A DNA stretch of 64,000 nucleotides from CAVUPF01 sp963777915 (GCA_963777915.1 CAVZSH010000003.1:496001-560000); one strand, 5' to 3'. Shown: positions 16,801 to 25,397, numbered from the stretch's first letter. Notes: generated from the sequence alone by a model not told the origin. Made by a program: numbers and translations.

Positions 16801-17109
16801 CTAACTGGCTACTTGGGCGGGCTCGCGGACCGTGCGGCGCTCGATGCGTGCTCCCGAGGCGGGCTCGAAGCGGCCGTAGAGGACCTCGGGATCGAGATCG
16901 ACTTCGCCAGGCCACTCGACCGTGCGGGTCTCGGGATTGACGCGGACCTGCTCGAAGACCTCACGGCGCTCGCGGATCGGGGCGAACACGGGACCTCTGC
17001 CTAGCACCTCGCTCAGATCGATCTCCTTCACGGCGCCGTCGGAGAAGGTCGCACGAACACGAAGGCCCTCCAGGGGCTCGACATCGGTGACATGGATGAT
17101 CTCGTTCAT
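16801..17109 (-). CDS. DUF2442-type small protein 2
   Basis: The protein has 102 residues. DUF2442 features are clear: VRATFSDGAVKEIDLSEVLGRGPVF and NPETRTVEWPGEVDLDPEVLYG. ATG 17109 overlaps the TGA of the upstream DUF4160-like gene by ATGA, so the two are translationally coupled. It is similar in layout to the neighbouring DUF2442 protein; two in tandem suggest duplication. Confidence 0.75.
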   Translation of the reverse strand: MNEIIHVTDVEPLEGLRVRATFSDGAVKEIDLSEVLGRGPVFAPIRERREVFEQVRVNPETRTVEWPGEVDLDPEVLYGRFEPASGARIERRTVREPAQVAS

Positions 17110-17333
17110 CGCAGTGGCTCGATTTGCTCAGGCTGATCGTTGTTGACGGCTCGCTCCCAATTGGCTTGGAGCTCGTCGCGGTGCTGCTCGGTCCATTCTC
17201 GCACGAGCCGGTGGGCTCTTGGAGAAAGAGCTCCCGCGATAAGGACCCCGGTCGCAATCTCGACCTTGGCGGACTCATCGCCGTAGCAGGCGGGGCAGTC
17301 GAGCTGTGAAGAGAAGCTGCGGACCGCATCCAT
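17106..17333 (-). CDS. DUF4160-like protein lacking its N-terminal motif
   Basis: The 75 residues from ATG 17333 match the C-terminal half of DUF4160 proteins (YGDESAKVEIATGVLIAG, then RLVREWTEQHRDELQANWERA and IEPL). The usual N-terminal block, with a conserved His-rich PPHFH-type motif directly before the YGD segment, is absent. Here the residues are SSQLDCPAC. The gene is probably truncated or replaced at the 5' end. The frame stays open upstream to 17456 without adding the motif. It is coupled to the DUF2442 gene. Confidence 0.55.
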   Translation of the reverse strand: MDAVRSFSSQLDCPACYGDESAKVEIATGVLIAGALSPRAHRLVREWTEQHRDELQANWERAVNNDQPEQIEPLR

Positions 17334-17430
17334 GAGCGCCGACTCTTCAAGCGCGATGGCGGAGGTGGAATCTGAGCTTGCTCGGCCCCGTAGGGCGCCG
17401 AGCGAAGCCCTAGCTGCCCGCACCTGGTGC

Positions 17431-17955
17431 TTAGCGCCCGCCGCTGCGGGCGGCAAGGAGGGTGGCGACGTCCTCGAGGTCGCGGTCGCGGCCGGACTCT
17501 CTCTTTAAACGGATCAGGTCGTCGAAGCCGACAGCACGGATCGAGACGCCCTGCACGACGGCTTCCACGGCGCGGGGAAGCATCTCCTCGTAGGGGCGCC
17601 CGCCAGGGATCTCGGCGGGGTCGAAGAGGTCAAGGCCACCCGCCGCCGTGCGCAGGGTGAAGTTGCCGCCGTTTAAGAGGGCGTCGGGATCGCGGAGGTC
17701 GACATCGAGGAGGTCGGCATCGACGCCAAAGAGCCTGGCGTCGAGCTCCTCGAGGGCGGCGGCGAGGCGGGCCATGTTCTCCGCGCTCCATTCGATCAGG
17801 ATGTCCACGTCGCGGGTGTTACGGACATGACCGTGGGCGTTGACCGCGACGCCACCGATCGTCAGATACTCGACTTGGTGACGTTGGAGGGCCTCGAAGA
17901 TCCGCACCGGGTCCAGCGGACCGCGATCGAGCTCGGAGGGCAGGTCTTCGAGCAT
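17431..17955 (-). CDS. Nucleotidyltransferase (DUF6036/AbiEii-like), partner of the XRE gene
   Basis: The protein has 174 residues from ATG 17955. The nucleotidyltransferase core is visible: YLTIGGVAVNAHGHVRNTRDVDILI, with the GG motif and the Asp-x-Asp pair that binds metal and NTP. It ends with IRAVGFDDLIRLKRESGRDRDLEDV, typical of this group. ATG lies 2 nt after the TGA of the XRE gene, so they form a tight operon. Such nucleotidyltransferases act as toxins in AbiE-like and MNT-type modules; a regulator-toxin pair is the simplest inference. Confidence 0.75.
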   Translation of the reverse strand: MLEDLPSELDRGPLDPVRIFEALQRHQVEYLTIGGVAVNAHGHVRNTRDVDILIEWSAENMARLAAALEELDARLFGVDADLLDVDLRDPDALLNGGNFTLRTAAGGLDLFDPAEIPGGRPYEEMLPRAVEAVVQGVSIRAVGFDDLIRLKRESGRDRDLEDVATLLAARSGGR

Positions 17956-17957
17956 GC

Positions 17958-18317
17958 TCAGCCCTGCCGATCGACTATCGGGTGCAGCTCGGCGCGGGCG
18001 AGCCGGTCGCCGAAGCGCATCCACTCGAAGAGGCTCTCCAGGCGCTGGGACGGAGTCAGCTGCGCCTCGGCGGCTAGATGGACAGGGTCAGCCCGGCTGC
18101 CGGAGAGCCCGCGCAGCTCAACGCTGGGCTCGAAGCCAAGGGCCCGCAGACAGGTGGCGAAGCGCTCGTAGGAGGGCGACTCGTGGCCGTTCTCAATGCG
18201 GCTGATCGAGGGCGCGGCGATCCCGGTGCGGATCGCGAGCTGGCCCTGGGAGACGCCAGCGCGGAGGCGGGCGTCTCGCAGAACTCGACCGAGTACGGGC
18301 GTGACGTCACTGGTCAT
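17958..18317 (-). CDS. XRE-family HTH regulator, likely antitoxin/regulator
   Basis: The protein has 119 residues from ATG 18317. A Cro/CI-type HTH occupies residues about 10-65 (RDARLRAGVSQGQLAIRTGIAAPSISRIENG). The C-terminal part (SQRLESLFEWMRFGDRLARAELHPIVDRQG) is a short helical extension. It directly precedes the nucleotidyltransferase gene at 17431-17955 and probably autoregulates the pair. The 54 bp upstream contain GTTAAC-like sequences that could be its operator. Confidence 0.8.
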   Translation of the reverse strand: MTSDVTPVLGRVLRDARLRAGVSQGQLAIRTGIAAPSISRIENGHESPSYERFATCLRALGFEPSVELRGLSGSRADPVHLAAEAQLTPSQRLESLFEWMRFGDRLARAELHPIVDRQG

Positions 18318-18371
18318 AGCGGATACGTTAACAGCCAACGTCGACTGTTCAGGGCGGTGCAACGCCACCCG

Positions 18372-18864
18372 CTACGGCTGTCCGTTCTCCACGACAGAGG
18401 TGAGCAGCTGGTCGCAGAGCTTGGCCGCGGTCTCCTCGATCTGTTTGGCCCACTCCCCCACCCGCTCCAGCGCGACCGACTCCGAGACTCCCGCCTCTTC
18501 CGCGTAGCCTTGAATGTCCGCGGCGGTGTAGCGGAGCGAGACGAAGCTCTCAGCTGTCTCGGCGTCTCCACAGGAGCGGGGAGCCCGGCGCTGGGATCGC
18601 CATAGACGATGTGCCCTTGCAGCACCGTGACCTCGTTGTCTTTGACCTTCAGCAGCCACTTGTCGTCGGGCTGCTCGCCCTGTGCCTCGATCTCGCGCCC
18701 AGTACGTGGTCGAAGGTGAACTGGCTGAATTGCGGATTGTCGGTCTTGCTCGCCTCGGCACCGGGTTTCAGGAAGTGGTAGATCAGGTAGGCCATCCACT
18801 CCTCGGCCGCATAGAACTTCTCCGTACCGTCCCAGTCGAGCCCGCTGCCGTCCTCGTTCGGCAC
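18372..18864 (-). pseudogene. Unrecognised gene broken by two frameshifts
   Basis: Three consecutive minus-strand segments read as one protein if two single-base shifts are corrected. The segments are MPNEDGSGLDWDGTEKFYAA onward from GTG 18864, then GREIEAQGEQPDDKWLLKVK, then AETAESFVSLRYTAADIQGY to the stop at 18372. The first break is in a short C run at about 18698-18701 and the second near 18565. The predicted protein has about 163 residues and is acidic and soluble. I cannot name a family. Confidence 0.5.
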
Positions 18865-18900
18865 GTCACGTCATCGGGAGTAGATAGCCGGGGGGAAACT

Positions 18901-19315
18901 TCACTGGTCGTCCGGGGCCTTGAGCTGGGCGGCAGCCCAGCGGCCGACCTCCTCGACCAGGGCGACCGTTGCCTCACGGTCGAGCGGCTCGGCGTCGAGC
19001 AGGTCCTCGTAGCGGGAGAGGAACGGAGTACTGGGTGAGGGCGATCACAGCATCGACATCGACTGGAATGTCTGCGCGCTCCTGGGTCGCCAATAAGACG
19101 AGGCGACGGAGATCGTGGGTGTGCTCGAACCTCTGGCCACGGTCCGCGATCAATGACTTCAGCCACTTCTCGACCGCCTGCTGGGCATGGAAGCCGATGA
19201 TCTCGTCCGGAATTTCAGGGTTTGCGGCGAGGTCGCGAGCCGCAGCGGCATCGCCTCGGGCCTTGCGGAAGAGCGTCCGCGATGCCTCGGCGAGATCACC
19301 CTCCGGCGAGGACAC
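18901..19315 (-). pseudogene. HEPN-domain protein (HepT-like), frameshifted near its end
   Basis: The N-terminal 96 residues are intact and typical of HEPN proteins (FHAQQAVEKWLKSLIADRG, then FEHTHDLRRLVLLA). They include the R-x5-H motif (RGQRFEH) that forms the RNase site. At about 19015-19022 one extra base shifts the frame. The true C-terminus (RYEDLLDAEPLDREATVALVEEVGRWAA) then continues to TGA at 18901-18903. The start overlaps the MNT gene by 20 bp, as in type VII MntA/HepT toxin-antitoxin modules, where the nucleotidyltransferase AMPylates and silences the HEPN toxin. The shift may or may not abolish activity, since the R-x5-H motif is upstream of it. Confidence 0.75.
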
Positions 19316-19610
19316 GGCCCTCTCTCAACACGCCGTCGAGAAACGTGCCGGGCACGTTGCCCCACTTCTCGACCTCGCTGGCTCGGTAGACGATCAGGTC
19401 GATCGGGACGCCAACTTCACCGAGCGCATTGCGCAGGCGAACGAACTCGGCCTTGCGGCTCTCGATTACCGGCTCGACCACGATCAGGTCGAGGTCGGAG
19501 TCGGAGCGGGACTGACCGCGGGCGCGGGAGCCGAAGAGGATTACCTTGGCATCCGGGGCAGCCTCGGCGAGGCGGCGTCCCGCCTCTGCGATCAGGTCCT
19601 CATCGGGCAC
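19296..19610 (-). CDS. MntA-like nucleotidyltransferase antitoxin
   Basis: From GTG 19610 the protein has 104 residues; the frame is open further upstream but without homology-like content. The minimal nucleotidyltransferase motif is clear: VILFGSRARGQSRSDSDLDLIV (GSxARG-x-SDxDL). The end VYRASEVEKWGNVPGTFLDGVL is typical of MNT proteins. The overlap with the HEPN gene marks a two-gene MNT/HEPN module, here antitoxin first. Confidence 0.8.
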   Translation of the reverse strand: MPDEDLIAEAGRRLAEAAPDAKVILFGSRARGQSRSDSDLDLIVVEPVIESRKAEFVRLRNALGEVGVPIDLIVYRASEVEKWGNVPGTFLDGVLREGRVLAGG

Positions 19611-19793
19611 AATCCCAAGGTAGCCAATAGGACCGACGCAAGCCGCGAAGATCGAATTCGGGTGAGAGCGGCGATTGGCGAGCATGTTGGCCATCGCCCA
19701 GCAGGTGACCAACACGCGCAGACAGGCGGAGCGCATCGGCGATGGAAGGGTTCTCGGTGAGCCTGGGAGCGAAGTCGGCGAGACGAGGTGCGT

Positions 19794-20109
19794 TCAGCCA
19801 GTGCCCGGCGGCCAGATCCGCACGATCTGCGCTGGGTGCTTGGCGCTGTGGTCGATCACCACCGCTTCGCCGGTCCGGAGCCGCTTGAACTGGTCGGGCA
19901 AGATGAGGAACTCGCGCTCCTGGTGCGGGTGCCCTCCCTCACTCCGAGCATCGTGCCGTTGCCGGAGATCTTCTGGGTCACAGACCAGGAGGGTGCGGTC
20001 CCCGCCATGCGGGCAAAGCGCTCGGCGGAGTCGGGATCGCCGCAGCGATGGACGACCGCATACTCGATGTCTAGCGGCCCCTGAGACGATGATCGGAGCT
20101 GCGGGATCG
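19794..20109 (-). pseudogene. Remnant of a second type IV coupling protein
   Basis: Only the C-terminal region remains. DIEYAVVHRCGDPDSAERFARMAG and SVTQKISGNGTMLGVREG in one frame are followed, after a shift near 19930, by HQEREFLILPDQFKRLRTGE and AVVIDHSAKHPAQIVRI. This sequence pattern is typical of the end of VirD4/TraG proteins. The ATPase domain is gone. It sits directly behind the TetR gene and indicates a second conjugative element once occupied this region. Confidence 0.6.
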
Positions 20110-20766
20110 TCAGGCCCGGGCACCGAGGTAGGGAGCCGTGAAGATCGCAGCGAGTTCGGGGGCGAGTTCGGGGAGGCGCTCGACCTCGCCGGATCTGACG
20201 TGATCGGAAAGGAGGGCGACGGAGGCGGCGATCAGGCGGCGCTCGATGTCGAGGGGGAGCTCGGGTGCAGTATCGCCGCGCAATTCACGGGCGCTGCCAA
20301 GGAGGTCGGCGAGGTGCTCGACGAGGCGGTCGCGGGCGGCAGCGATGGCGGCGTCGCCCGCCGGGGCTGCGGAGGCGAGGAGGTGGGCGAGGGAGGGCTC
20401 GGAGGCGAGGAAGGCGAGCAGCTCGTCGAGAGCCGTCCGCAGACGGGCCGTCCACTCTTGCGCTCTCCCCTGATCGCATGTACCCGAGACGAGGTCGCAA
20501 ACACAATCGGCGGCCGTCTCGTAGGCGGCGAGAAGACACTCGCCGACGTTGTCGAAGTGTTCGTAGAAGGTGTATGTGGAAATGCCTGCGCAAGTGGCGA
20601 TGTCAGAACTCTTGGTATGGGCGTAGCCCTTTTCCGCCAGAACCTCGGCGGCGGCGCCGAGCAGCCGCCAGCGCTGGTTCTCGACGACCAGCTCGCGGGG
20701 CAGGCCGTGGCGTCCCGGGGGCAGGCTGTAGGCCGCGAAGGAGTTGGGCGCCTTTCGCCGGCTCAA
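20110..20766 (-). CDS. TetR-family transcriptional regulator
   Basis: The protein has 218 residues; TTG start at 20766 follows GGAGG. It begins with a linker common to the TetR group in this window (SLPPGRHGLPRELVVENQRWRLL). The HTH follows (KSSDIATCAGISTYTFYEHFDNVGECLLAAYE), then a helical ligand domain ending in APYLGARA. No adjacent operon gives a target. It shares the GRHGLPRE and PYLG-type ends with the double TetR at 37499-38914. Confidence 0.9.
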   Translation of the reverse strand: MSRRKAPNSFAAYSLPPGRHGLPRELVVENQRWRLLGAAAEVLAEKGYAHTKSSDIATCAGISTYTFYEHFDNVGECLLAAYETAADCVCDLVSGTCDQGRAQEWTARLRTALDELLAFLASEPSLAHLLASAAPAGDAAIAAARDRLVEHLADLLGSARELRGDTAPELPLDIERRLIAASVALLSDHVRSGEVERLPELAPELAAIFTAPYLGARA

Positions 20767-20809
20767 CGTTCCTCCCCTCTCCCCGCCCAGATCGCGGCGG
20801 CCGAGCCCT

Positions 20810-22762
20810 TCACCTATCGCCTCGCCCGCCGCTTGGAAGCTTGGGCGAGGGCCTCTCGATCAGCGTCACCTTCTCGTGCTTGACGTGGGTGGCACCACCG
20901 TTCGGCGTGAACGCAATCGCCAGCGACACCCTCACACTTCCCCGCCTCAAGAGGCGCTTCAGGGACTTGCCCCGGGCCCTGATCGGTAACTTCAGCCTGC
21001 CCGCCCGCTTGGACCGCTTGGTGGCCCTCTCGACGCCTTTTCCGAAGAGAACGAGCTTGCCGGGGCCGGGGACGGTCACGAGGAAGGTCGCGGTCCCTCG
21101 CTTCCGGTTGCGCGACAGCCTGCCGATTGCGAATTCGTCAGACGGGAGGATCGTGATTGGGCGCTCAGCGGTTACCGGAGTCCCGGCCGCGTCCGTCGAG
21201 GTGACGGTGACCTGATAGGTACCCCGAGCCGAGTAGGTGTGGGAGACGGTGCTCCCTTTAGCGCTCACGCCGTCGCCGAAGCCGAAGCTCGTCGAGGCGA
21301 TCGGCCAGACGTCGAAGGGACTGACCGAGAAGGTGAGCGGGACACCGACCATGCCCGAGGCGGGGATCGAGAGGCTGCGAAACACAGGAGCGTCGGCGTC
21401 ATAGCCCGCCGCTTCGACGATCTCGTTGGCTCCGTTGGAGCGCTTCCAGACCGCGGTGGCGTCGCCGGCGGCGTCGATCGCGACGCGTGGGAAGAGGGCG
21501 TCCTGACCCGGGGCGGAAAGGTCGACTGGGGCCGAGAAACCGGCGGCGGCGGAGCCGGTGGAGGCCTGGACGATTTCGCTTTCGCCGTTGGAGCGTTGCC
21601 AGACAACCGTCGCGGCGTCGCTCGGATCGACGGCCACCTGCGGTCTTTCGGCGTCCGCGCCAGGTTGGGAGAGCGGCACGGGAGAAGCGAAGCCGCCGGC
21701 TGTCCCGGCGGCGGCTTCGACGATGTAGTCGGCGCCGTCGGAGTGGGTCCATACGGCCACCGTTTCTCCTGGGCCGCTCGCCACCTGAGGGTCGAAGGCG
21801 CTGTGGGCGGGGTCGGAGAGCGGCAGCGGGGCCGAGAAACCGCCACCGGAAGGGGCGACTGCGGCTTCGATCACGTTTTCGGTCGCTTCTTCGTTGGAGC
21901 GAACCCAGACCGCGGTCGCTTCCCCCGCTGGGCTGGCCGCGATCGAAGGGGAAGCGGCTTCCTGGCCGGGGGAGGAGAGTTCAAGCGGCGAGGAAAACCC
22001 ACTCCCAACGCTCCCCTTGGCCGCTTGGACCACGTTGTTGGTGCCGTTGTCGTAGGTCCAGACGGCCACTGCTTCGCCCGCGGCGTCGATCGCGACGCAA
22101 GGTTCGCTCGCCGAGCGCCCGGAGACGACCGGCGTCGGGGAGATCATGACCGGTGCCGTGAAGCTGGCGCCCGCCGGGCGCAGCGATGCCTCGATGACAG
22201 AGGTGGATTCTTCCTGCTGAGTCCAGACCACGGCGGTGTCGCCCGCGGCGTCGATCGCGACGTGGATGTCCTGGGGGATCGCGGTACTGGGGACAACCGC
22301 TACGTCGAGCGGAGCCGAGAAGCTCCCTCCCGGAGGACGATAGGAGGCCTGGATCGCGTAATACCCCTTCGCTTCTTCCTGAAAGAAGTGGCGCCAAACC
22401 GCGACCGCTTCTCCAGAGGGCGTCATCGCCACCGTAGGTTCGCCCGCCGCGGCCGAGAGTTCGAGCGGGGCGGAGAAGACGGCGCCGGGGCTGCGGGTCG
22501 AGGCCTGGACGGTCTCTCCGATTTCGGTTTCGCTCTGGCGCTGCCAGACGGCGACGGTTTCCCCGGATTCGCCCATCGCTACCACTGGTTCGCTTGCGTC
22601 GCGGCCGGGGGCGGAGAGTTCGGTGGGCACCAGCCAGGCCGGTGCGGCGCTGGCGGGAGAGGCGAAGAGCAAGCAGGCCAGAGAGACGAGCAGGGCGACT
22701 GGGAGCGCTCGAGAGAAACCACATTTCGAGCGTTCAGGTCCGATCGTCGTTGCCTTGCTCAT
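20810..22762 (-). CDS. Secreted beta-propeller-like repeat protein with PKD domain
   Basis: The protein has 650 residues from ATG 22762, with GAGAGGA upstream. A signal peptide is visible (LPVALLVSLACLLFASPASAAPAWL). About eight repeats of roughly 50-55 residues follow, each with a core like VAIDAAGDAVAVWxRSNG...IVEAA, suggesting a beta propeller. A PKD-like domain then appears near residues 505-580 (FGFGDGVSAKGSTVSHTYSARGTYQVTV). The C-terminus is Lys/Arg-rich, as in many Thermoleophilia surface proteins. Probable role: cell-surface or matrix binding. Confidence 0.75.
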   Translation of the reverse strand: MSKATTIGPERSKCGFSRALPVALLVSLACLLFASPASAAPAWLVPTELSAPGRDASEPVVAMGESGETVAVWQRQSETEIGETVQASTRSPGAVFSAPLELSAAAGEPTVAMTPSGEAVAVWRHFFQEEAKGYYAIQASYRPPGGSFSAPLDVAVVPSTAIPQDIHVAIDAAGDTAVVWTQQEESTSVIEASLRPAGASFTAPVMISPTPVVSGRSASEPCVAIDAAGEAVAVWTYDNGTNNVVQAAKGSVGSGFSSPLELSSPGQEAASPSIAASPAGEATAVWVRSNEEATENVIEAAVAPSGGGFSAPLPLSDPAHSAFDPQVASGPGETVAVWTHSDGADYIVEAAAGTAGGFASPVPLSQPGADAERPQVAVDPSDAATVVWQRSNGESEIVQASTGSAAAGFSAPVDLSAPGQDALFPRVAIDAAGDATAVWKRSNGANEIVEAAGYDADAPVFRSLSIPASGMVGVPLTFSVSPFDVWPIASTSFGFGDGVSAKGSTVSHTYSARGTYQVTVTSTDAAGTPVTAERPITILPSDEFAIGRLSRNRKRGTATFLVTVPGPGKLVLFGKGVERATKRSKRAGRLKLPIRARGKSLKRLLRRGSVRVSLAIAFTPNGGATHVKHEKVTLIERPSPKLPSGGRGDR

Positions 22763-22860
22763 CTTGTCCTCTCCTCTCCCCCACGTCGAGACACCTTCGC
22801 TCCTTGAACACCAGCGAGAGTCGTGGGGATCGCTCGCCCTTTGGCGGTCGTGGATCAAGC

Positions 22861-23337
22861 TCAGCCGAGGGGCCGTCCCGCCGGGCTGAGCGCGTGCCAG
22901 GTCCCACCGAAGGAGGAGACGCTGTTGCCGAGCGCCTCGCCGGGCTTGTGTTCGAACGCGTAGGTATAGAGAAGGTGCCCGGCATAGGCGACCTGGAGCT
23001 TTCCGTCGGGGCGCTTGACCGCGCCGAGCTGGGTGCCGAGGGCCTGACCGGAGGCGACGGGGGCGCTGCCACTCAAGATCAAGGGCGGCCAGCTCGCTTC
23101 GCAGCCTCCCAGGCAGTGGGAGCGAAAGGTATTGGTGGGGTCCTTGCTGAAGGCGTAGAGGGCGAAGCCCTTGGAGTCGACGAGGATCTTTGCGCCGTGA
23201 AGCTTTGGGTTGTGGGAGGTGGCGGCCGAGATTACGGTGGGAGCGGTGCTGGAACTTGAACCCCCCGACGAGCCACAGCCGCCCACAAGCAGAGCGGCGA
23301 GGAGCGCGACCATGGCTTTGGCTGCGGTGGCCTTCAT
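22861..23337 (-). CDS. Lipoprotein of the COG4315 secreted-repeat type
   Basis: The protein has 158 residues from ATG 23337, which has a good GAGAGAGGG ribosome site. The N-terminus is a lipoprotein signal ending in the lipobox LVGGCGSS, so Cys is the mature N-terminus. The body has the two-copy repeat of this family: KILVDSKGFALYAFSKD and LQVAYAGHLLYTYAFEHKPG, plus CLGGCEASWPPL. It is probably membrane-anchored, facing outside. Function is unknown; some relatives bind copper or haem-like ligands. Confidence 0.85.
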   Translation of the reverse strand: MKATAAKAMVALLAALLVGGCGSSGGSSSSTAPTVISAATSHNPKLHGAKILVDSKGFALYAFSKDPTNTFRSHCLGGCEASWPPLILSGSAPVASGQALGTQLGAVKRPDGKLQVAYAGHLLYTYAFEHKPGEALGNSVSSFGGTWHALSPAGRPLG

Positions 23338-23339
23338 TA

Positions 23340-23700
23340 AACCCTCTCTCTCACCCTTGCAATAGCGGCCATGGTACGCGATGACAGTTGGTGCTACCCC
23401 CCGCACCCTGCACGGCTTGAGGAAGGTGCCGTCATCGAAGGTGAACTCGCCCTTGGCCTGAAAGTGACCAGTTTCACAGCGGGCGTTGATGTAGCTGCAG
23501 TGCTTTCCCTTGTGGGTCCAGCGGCGGCCGATCCGCAGGTGGCCGGAGATCGGGACGCCGACCCATCGGCACCGTCTTCCATCTCGCGGAGACCAAATCT
23601 CGACCCCACGCCCCGGCACTGACTCATACGCCCAGCAGCCCCTCTCGTAGGTGCCGGGTTTGCGGTCGAGCCAGTGCGGCGCTGGGAGTTAGTTTAGGTG
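23340..23700 (-). pseudogene. C-terminal fragment of a secreted protein
   Basis: Just upstream of the lipoprotein and in the same frame is a stretch (RRWTHKGKHCSYINARCETG, then HFQAKGEFTFDDGTFLKPC). It looks like the conserved Cys-rich C-terminus of secreted proteins common in this lineage. Its normal stop after the KPCRVRG-type end is missing: the frame runs through RGVA into the lipoprotein signal. Upstream frames are disrupted and no start is visible. The region 23701-23863 holds nothing recognisable. Confidence 0.45.
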
Positions 23701-23863
23701 ACCGATGAAGGGGGGCCGGTCAGGCTTCGATAGCCGCTCGAAGGTGGCCTCGGAGTCGCTCGGGCGGATCGTATTGCGGGTGTGCAGATAGATCAGGCTC
23801 TCGAAGCTGTGGGGGGCCCTCGCCGCGTGAGATGCGCCGGCTGCCGACGCCGACTGTGCGTGC

Positions 23864-24616
23864 TCAGCTCACGAGAGCGCGCGCTGTGGAAAGGGACGCC
23901 GCGAGAGCGTCGGGGTCGGGTCGCTCGTGGATCGAGGCGGCTAGGTCTCTCGCGAACGCGGCCTGGTGCAACTCGACGAGCTGGCCGCTCAGCTCGTCGC
24001 GGGCGAGGGGGAAAACGTCGTGGGTGAGCAGCCACCAGCGAGCGGTGAGAGAGAGGGCGCCTCGAACCTGCTCGAGCAAGGCAGGGTAGTCGCCGCTGGC
24101 GGCGAGGCGCTCGGCGAAGTCGAGGGCCCGCCTGGCCTGACGCAGCTTGCGATCGGGGTCCGGCCAAACGTCGCACGTCGCGGCGACCGCAGCCTCAAAG
24201 GCGCCATCGTCGAAGAGGACGCAGCCATAGCGAGCAGACCAATGGGCAAAATCGTCGCCCGCGGCGAGCTTGGCCTCCAGCTCTGCGGGGTAATCGCAGT
24301 AGAGATCGATGTCGGCGGGCAGGTCGTCGAGGCTGGGACGAGCGCCGATCACGTGATAGTCGAGGTCGCTGAGCGCAGTACGCGCGCCCCTGGCAGTGGA
24401 GCCTGTGAGGATTAGCGCGGCCGCGCCCAGCTCATGGCTGCGGGACTGCACCGCCGCGGTAATCGAAGCCAGCTCCGTCGTCTGATGGCGGGCAGCACGC
24501 TCACGGTCGAGCAAGAGGCGACTTGCCCACAGCTCGGGGTCGGGCAGTCCGAGCCGCACCAGGCCCTCCCTGGTCGGGGCGGGCTGGCGCCAGGCCCTGA
24601 CGAGGGTCGTCGTCAT
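23864..24616 (-). CDS. Nucleotidyltransferase-domain protein
   Basis: The protein has 250 residues. The nucleotidyltransferase signature lies near residues 70-90 (ALILTGSTARGARTALSDLDYHVIG), with the GSxARG motif and an SDLDY metal site. A long helical C-terminal domain follows, as in minimal nucleotidyltransferase proteins fused to a substrate domain. It overlaps the upstream helical gene by 4 bp (start ATG 24616 against stop at 24613). That arrangement again resembles a two-gene toxin-antitoxin-like module. Confidence 0.7.
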   Translation of the reverse strand: MTTTLVRAWRQPAPTREGLVRLGLPDPELWASRLLLDRERAARHQTTELASITAAVQSRSHELGAAALILTGSTARGARTALSDLDYHVIGARPSLDDLPADIDLYCDYPAELEAKLAAGDDFAHWSARYGCVLFDDGAFEAAVAATCDVWPDPDRKLRQARRALDFAERLAASGDYPALLEQVRGALSLTARWWLLTHDVFPLARDELSGQLVELHQAAFARDLAASIHERPDPDALAASLSTARALVS

Positions 24617-24973
24617 GACCGCGCCTCGGCGATCTCAACCGCTGTATCGATATCGGTGAGGGTGTCCTCGACCGAGAGGTCGCCGGACTCCAGTTCGTCG
24701 CCCTCGTAAAAGACGCCCTTTCGAAGCTCGTTCAGCTCGCGGTGCAGGCCGGAGAGATCCTTTGGAAGGACGCCGCGCTTGTGCAGCTCCCGGGCCGCCT
24801 CGGTGCGCTTCCAGTGCTGTTCGTCGATCGCTATGCCCTGCGACTCGGCGAGGCGCCGCCTCAAGGCTGGCGAAGGCCCACTGCACGGCATCGCGCAGAT
24901 CGCCGCCGTCGGCCTCCTCCCGTGCCTTCGCCAGGTGCTCGCGGGCGACCTCGACCTTGGGCTTGGCGCTCAT
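24613..24973 (-). pseudogene. Helical (HEPN-like) partner of the nucleotidyltransferase, frameshifted
   Basis: From ATG 24973 the protein reads MSAKPKVEVAREHLAKAREE and DAVQWAFASLEA. After a one-base shift near 24855-24862 it continues as LRRRLAESQGIAIDEQHWKR and onward to the stop at 24613. About 118 residues, all helical, with the shape of a small HEPN or partner protein; family assignment is uncertain. It is coupled to the nucleotidyltransferase by ATGA-type overlap. Confidence 0.5.
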
Positions 24974-25036
24974 GGTGACGAAATCCTAGGGGCTCGGCCG
25001 GTTGGTGGCGCAGCTTGCGCTCCAGTCCTGTCGAGG

Positions 25037-25068
25037 GTGTCGGTCATTACTGAGCTGGTGACCGACAC
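25037..25068. repeat. 10-bp inverted repeat, hairpin or operator
   Basis: GTGTCGGTCA at 25037-25046 pairs with TGACCGACAC at 25059-25068 around a 12-nt loop. It lies upstream of the 24973 gene and after the DUF3892 remnant. It could be a terminator for the latter or an operator for the former; there is no T tract. Confidence 0.45.
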
Positions 25069-25150
25069 GCGCAGGCCGGCCGGCGGTGGCTTCGCAATGG
25101 CAAGGCACGACCTTCTCGAAGGTGTTACGCCGGGTTGCTGAGGGCTAGTA

Positions 25151-25397
25151 GTGGGTAGGGAGAGGAGGTTGTTCTTGGTGTTCTTGTCGGGGTCGGTGCG
25201 GAGGTATTGCGTCCGTTTTGCTCCGCGACGACCACGGGTACCCGCTCATATCGACTTCGACGTAGTAGTTGGCGCCATCTTCGATCTCGCCGATCACCGT
25301 TTCCTCGCTAAGCGTCCAACCCCACCCCGCCGACGCTGTCGATGCGGGTGTCGGGATCGCTGGCGTCGGGGACTATGCAGGTGATCCGTAGCGCCAC
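25151..25397 (-). pseudogene. DUF3892-type protein, multiply frameshifted
   Basis: GTG 25397 follows a good GAGGAGG site and starts VALRITCIVPDASDPDTRID. After one shift it reads GWTLSEETVIGEIEDGANYY, then VPVVVAEQNGR. After another it reads QYLRTDPDKNTKNNLLSLP. These are the ordered blocks of DUF3892, ending in the family's typical T-x-D...NLLSLP tail. At least two breaks occur within 250 bp, which favours decay. A second, intact DUF3892 gene lies at 43279-43611. Confidence 0.6.

Noticed and set aside
21239..22807. A 522-codon plus-strand open frame
   Set aside because: It lies opposite the secreted repeat/PKD protein and is Arg/Gly-rich without any domain; a high-GC shadow.
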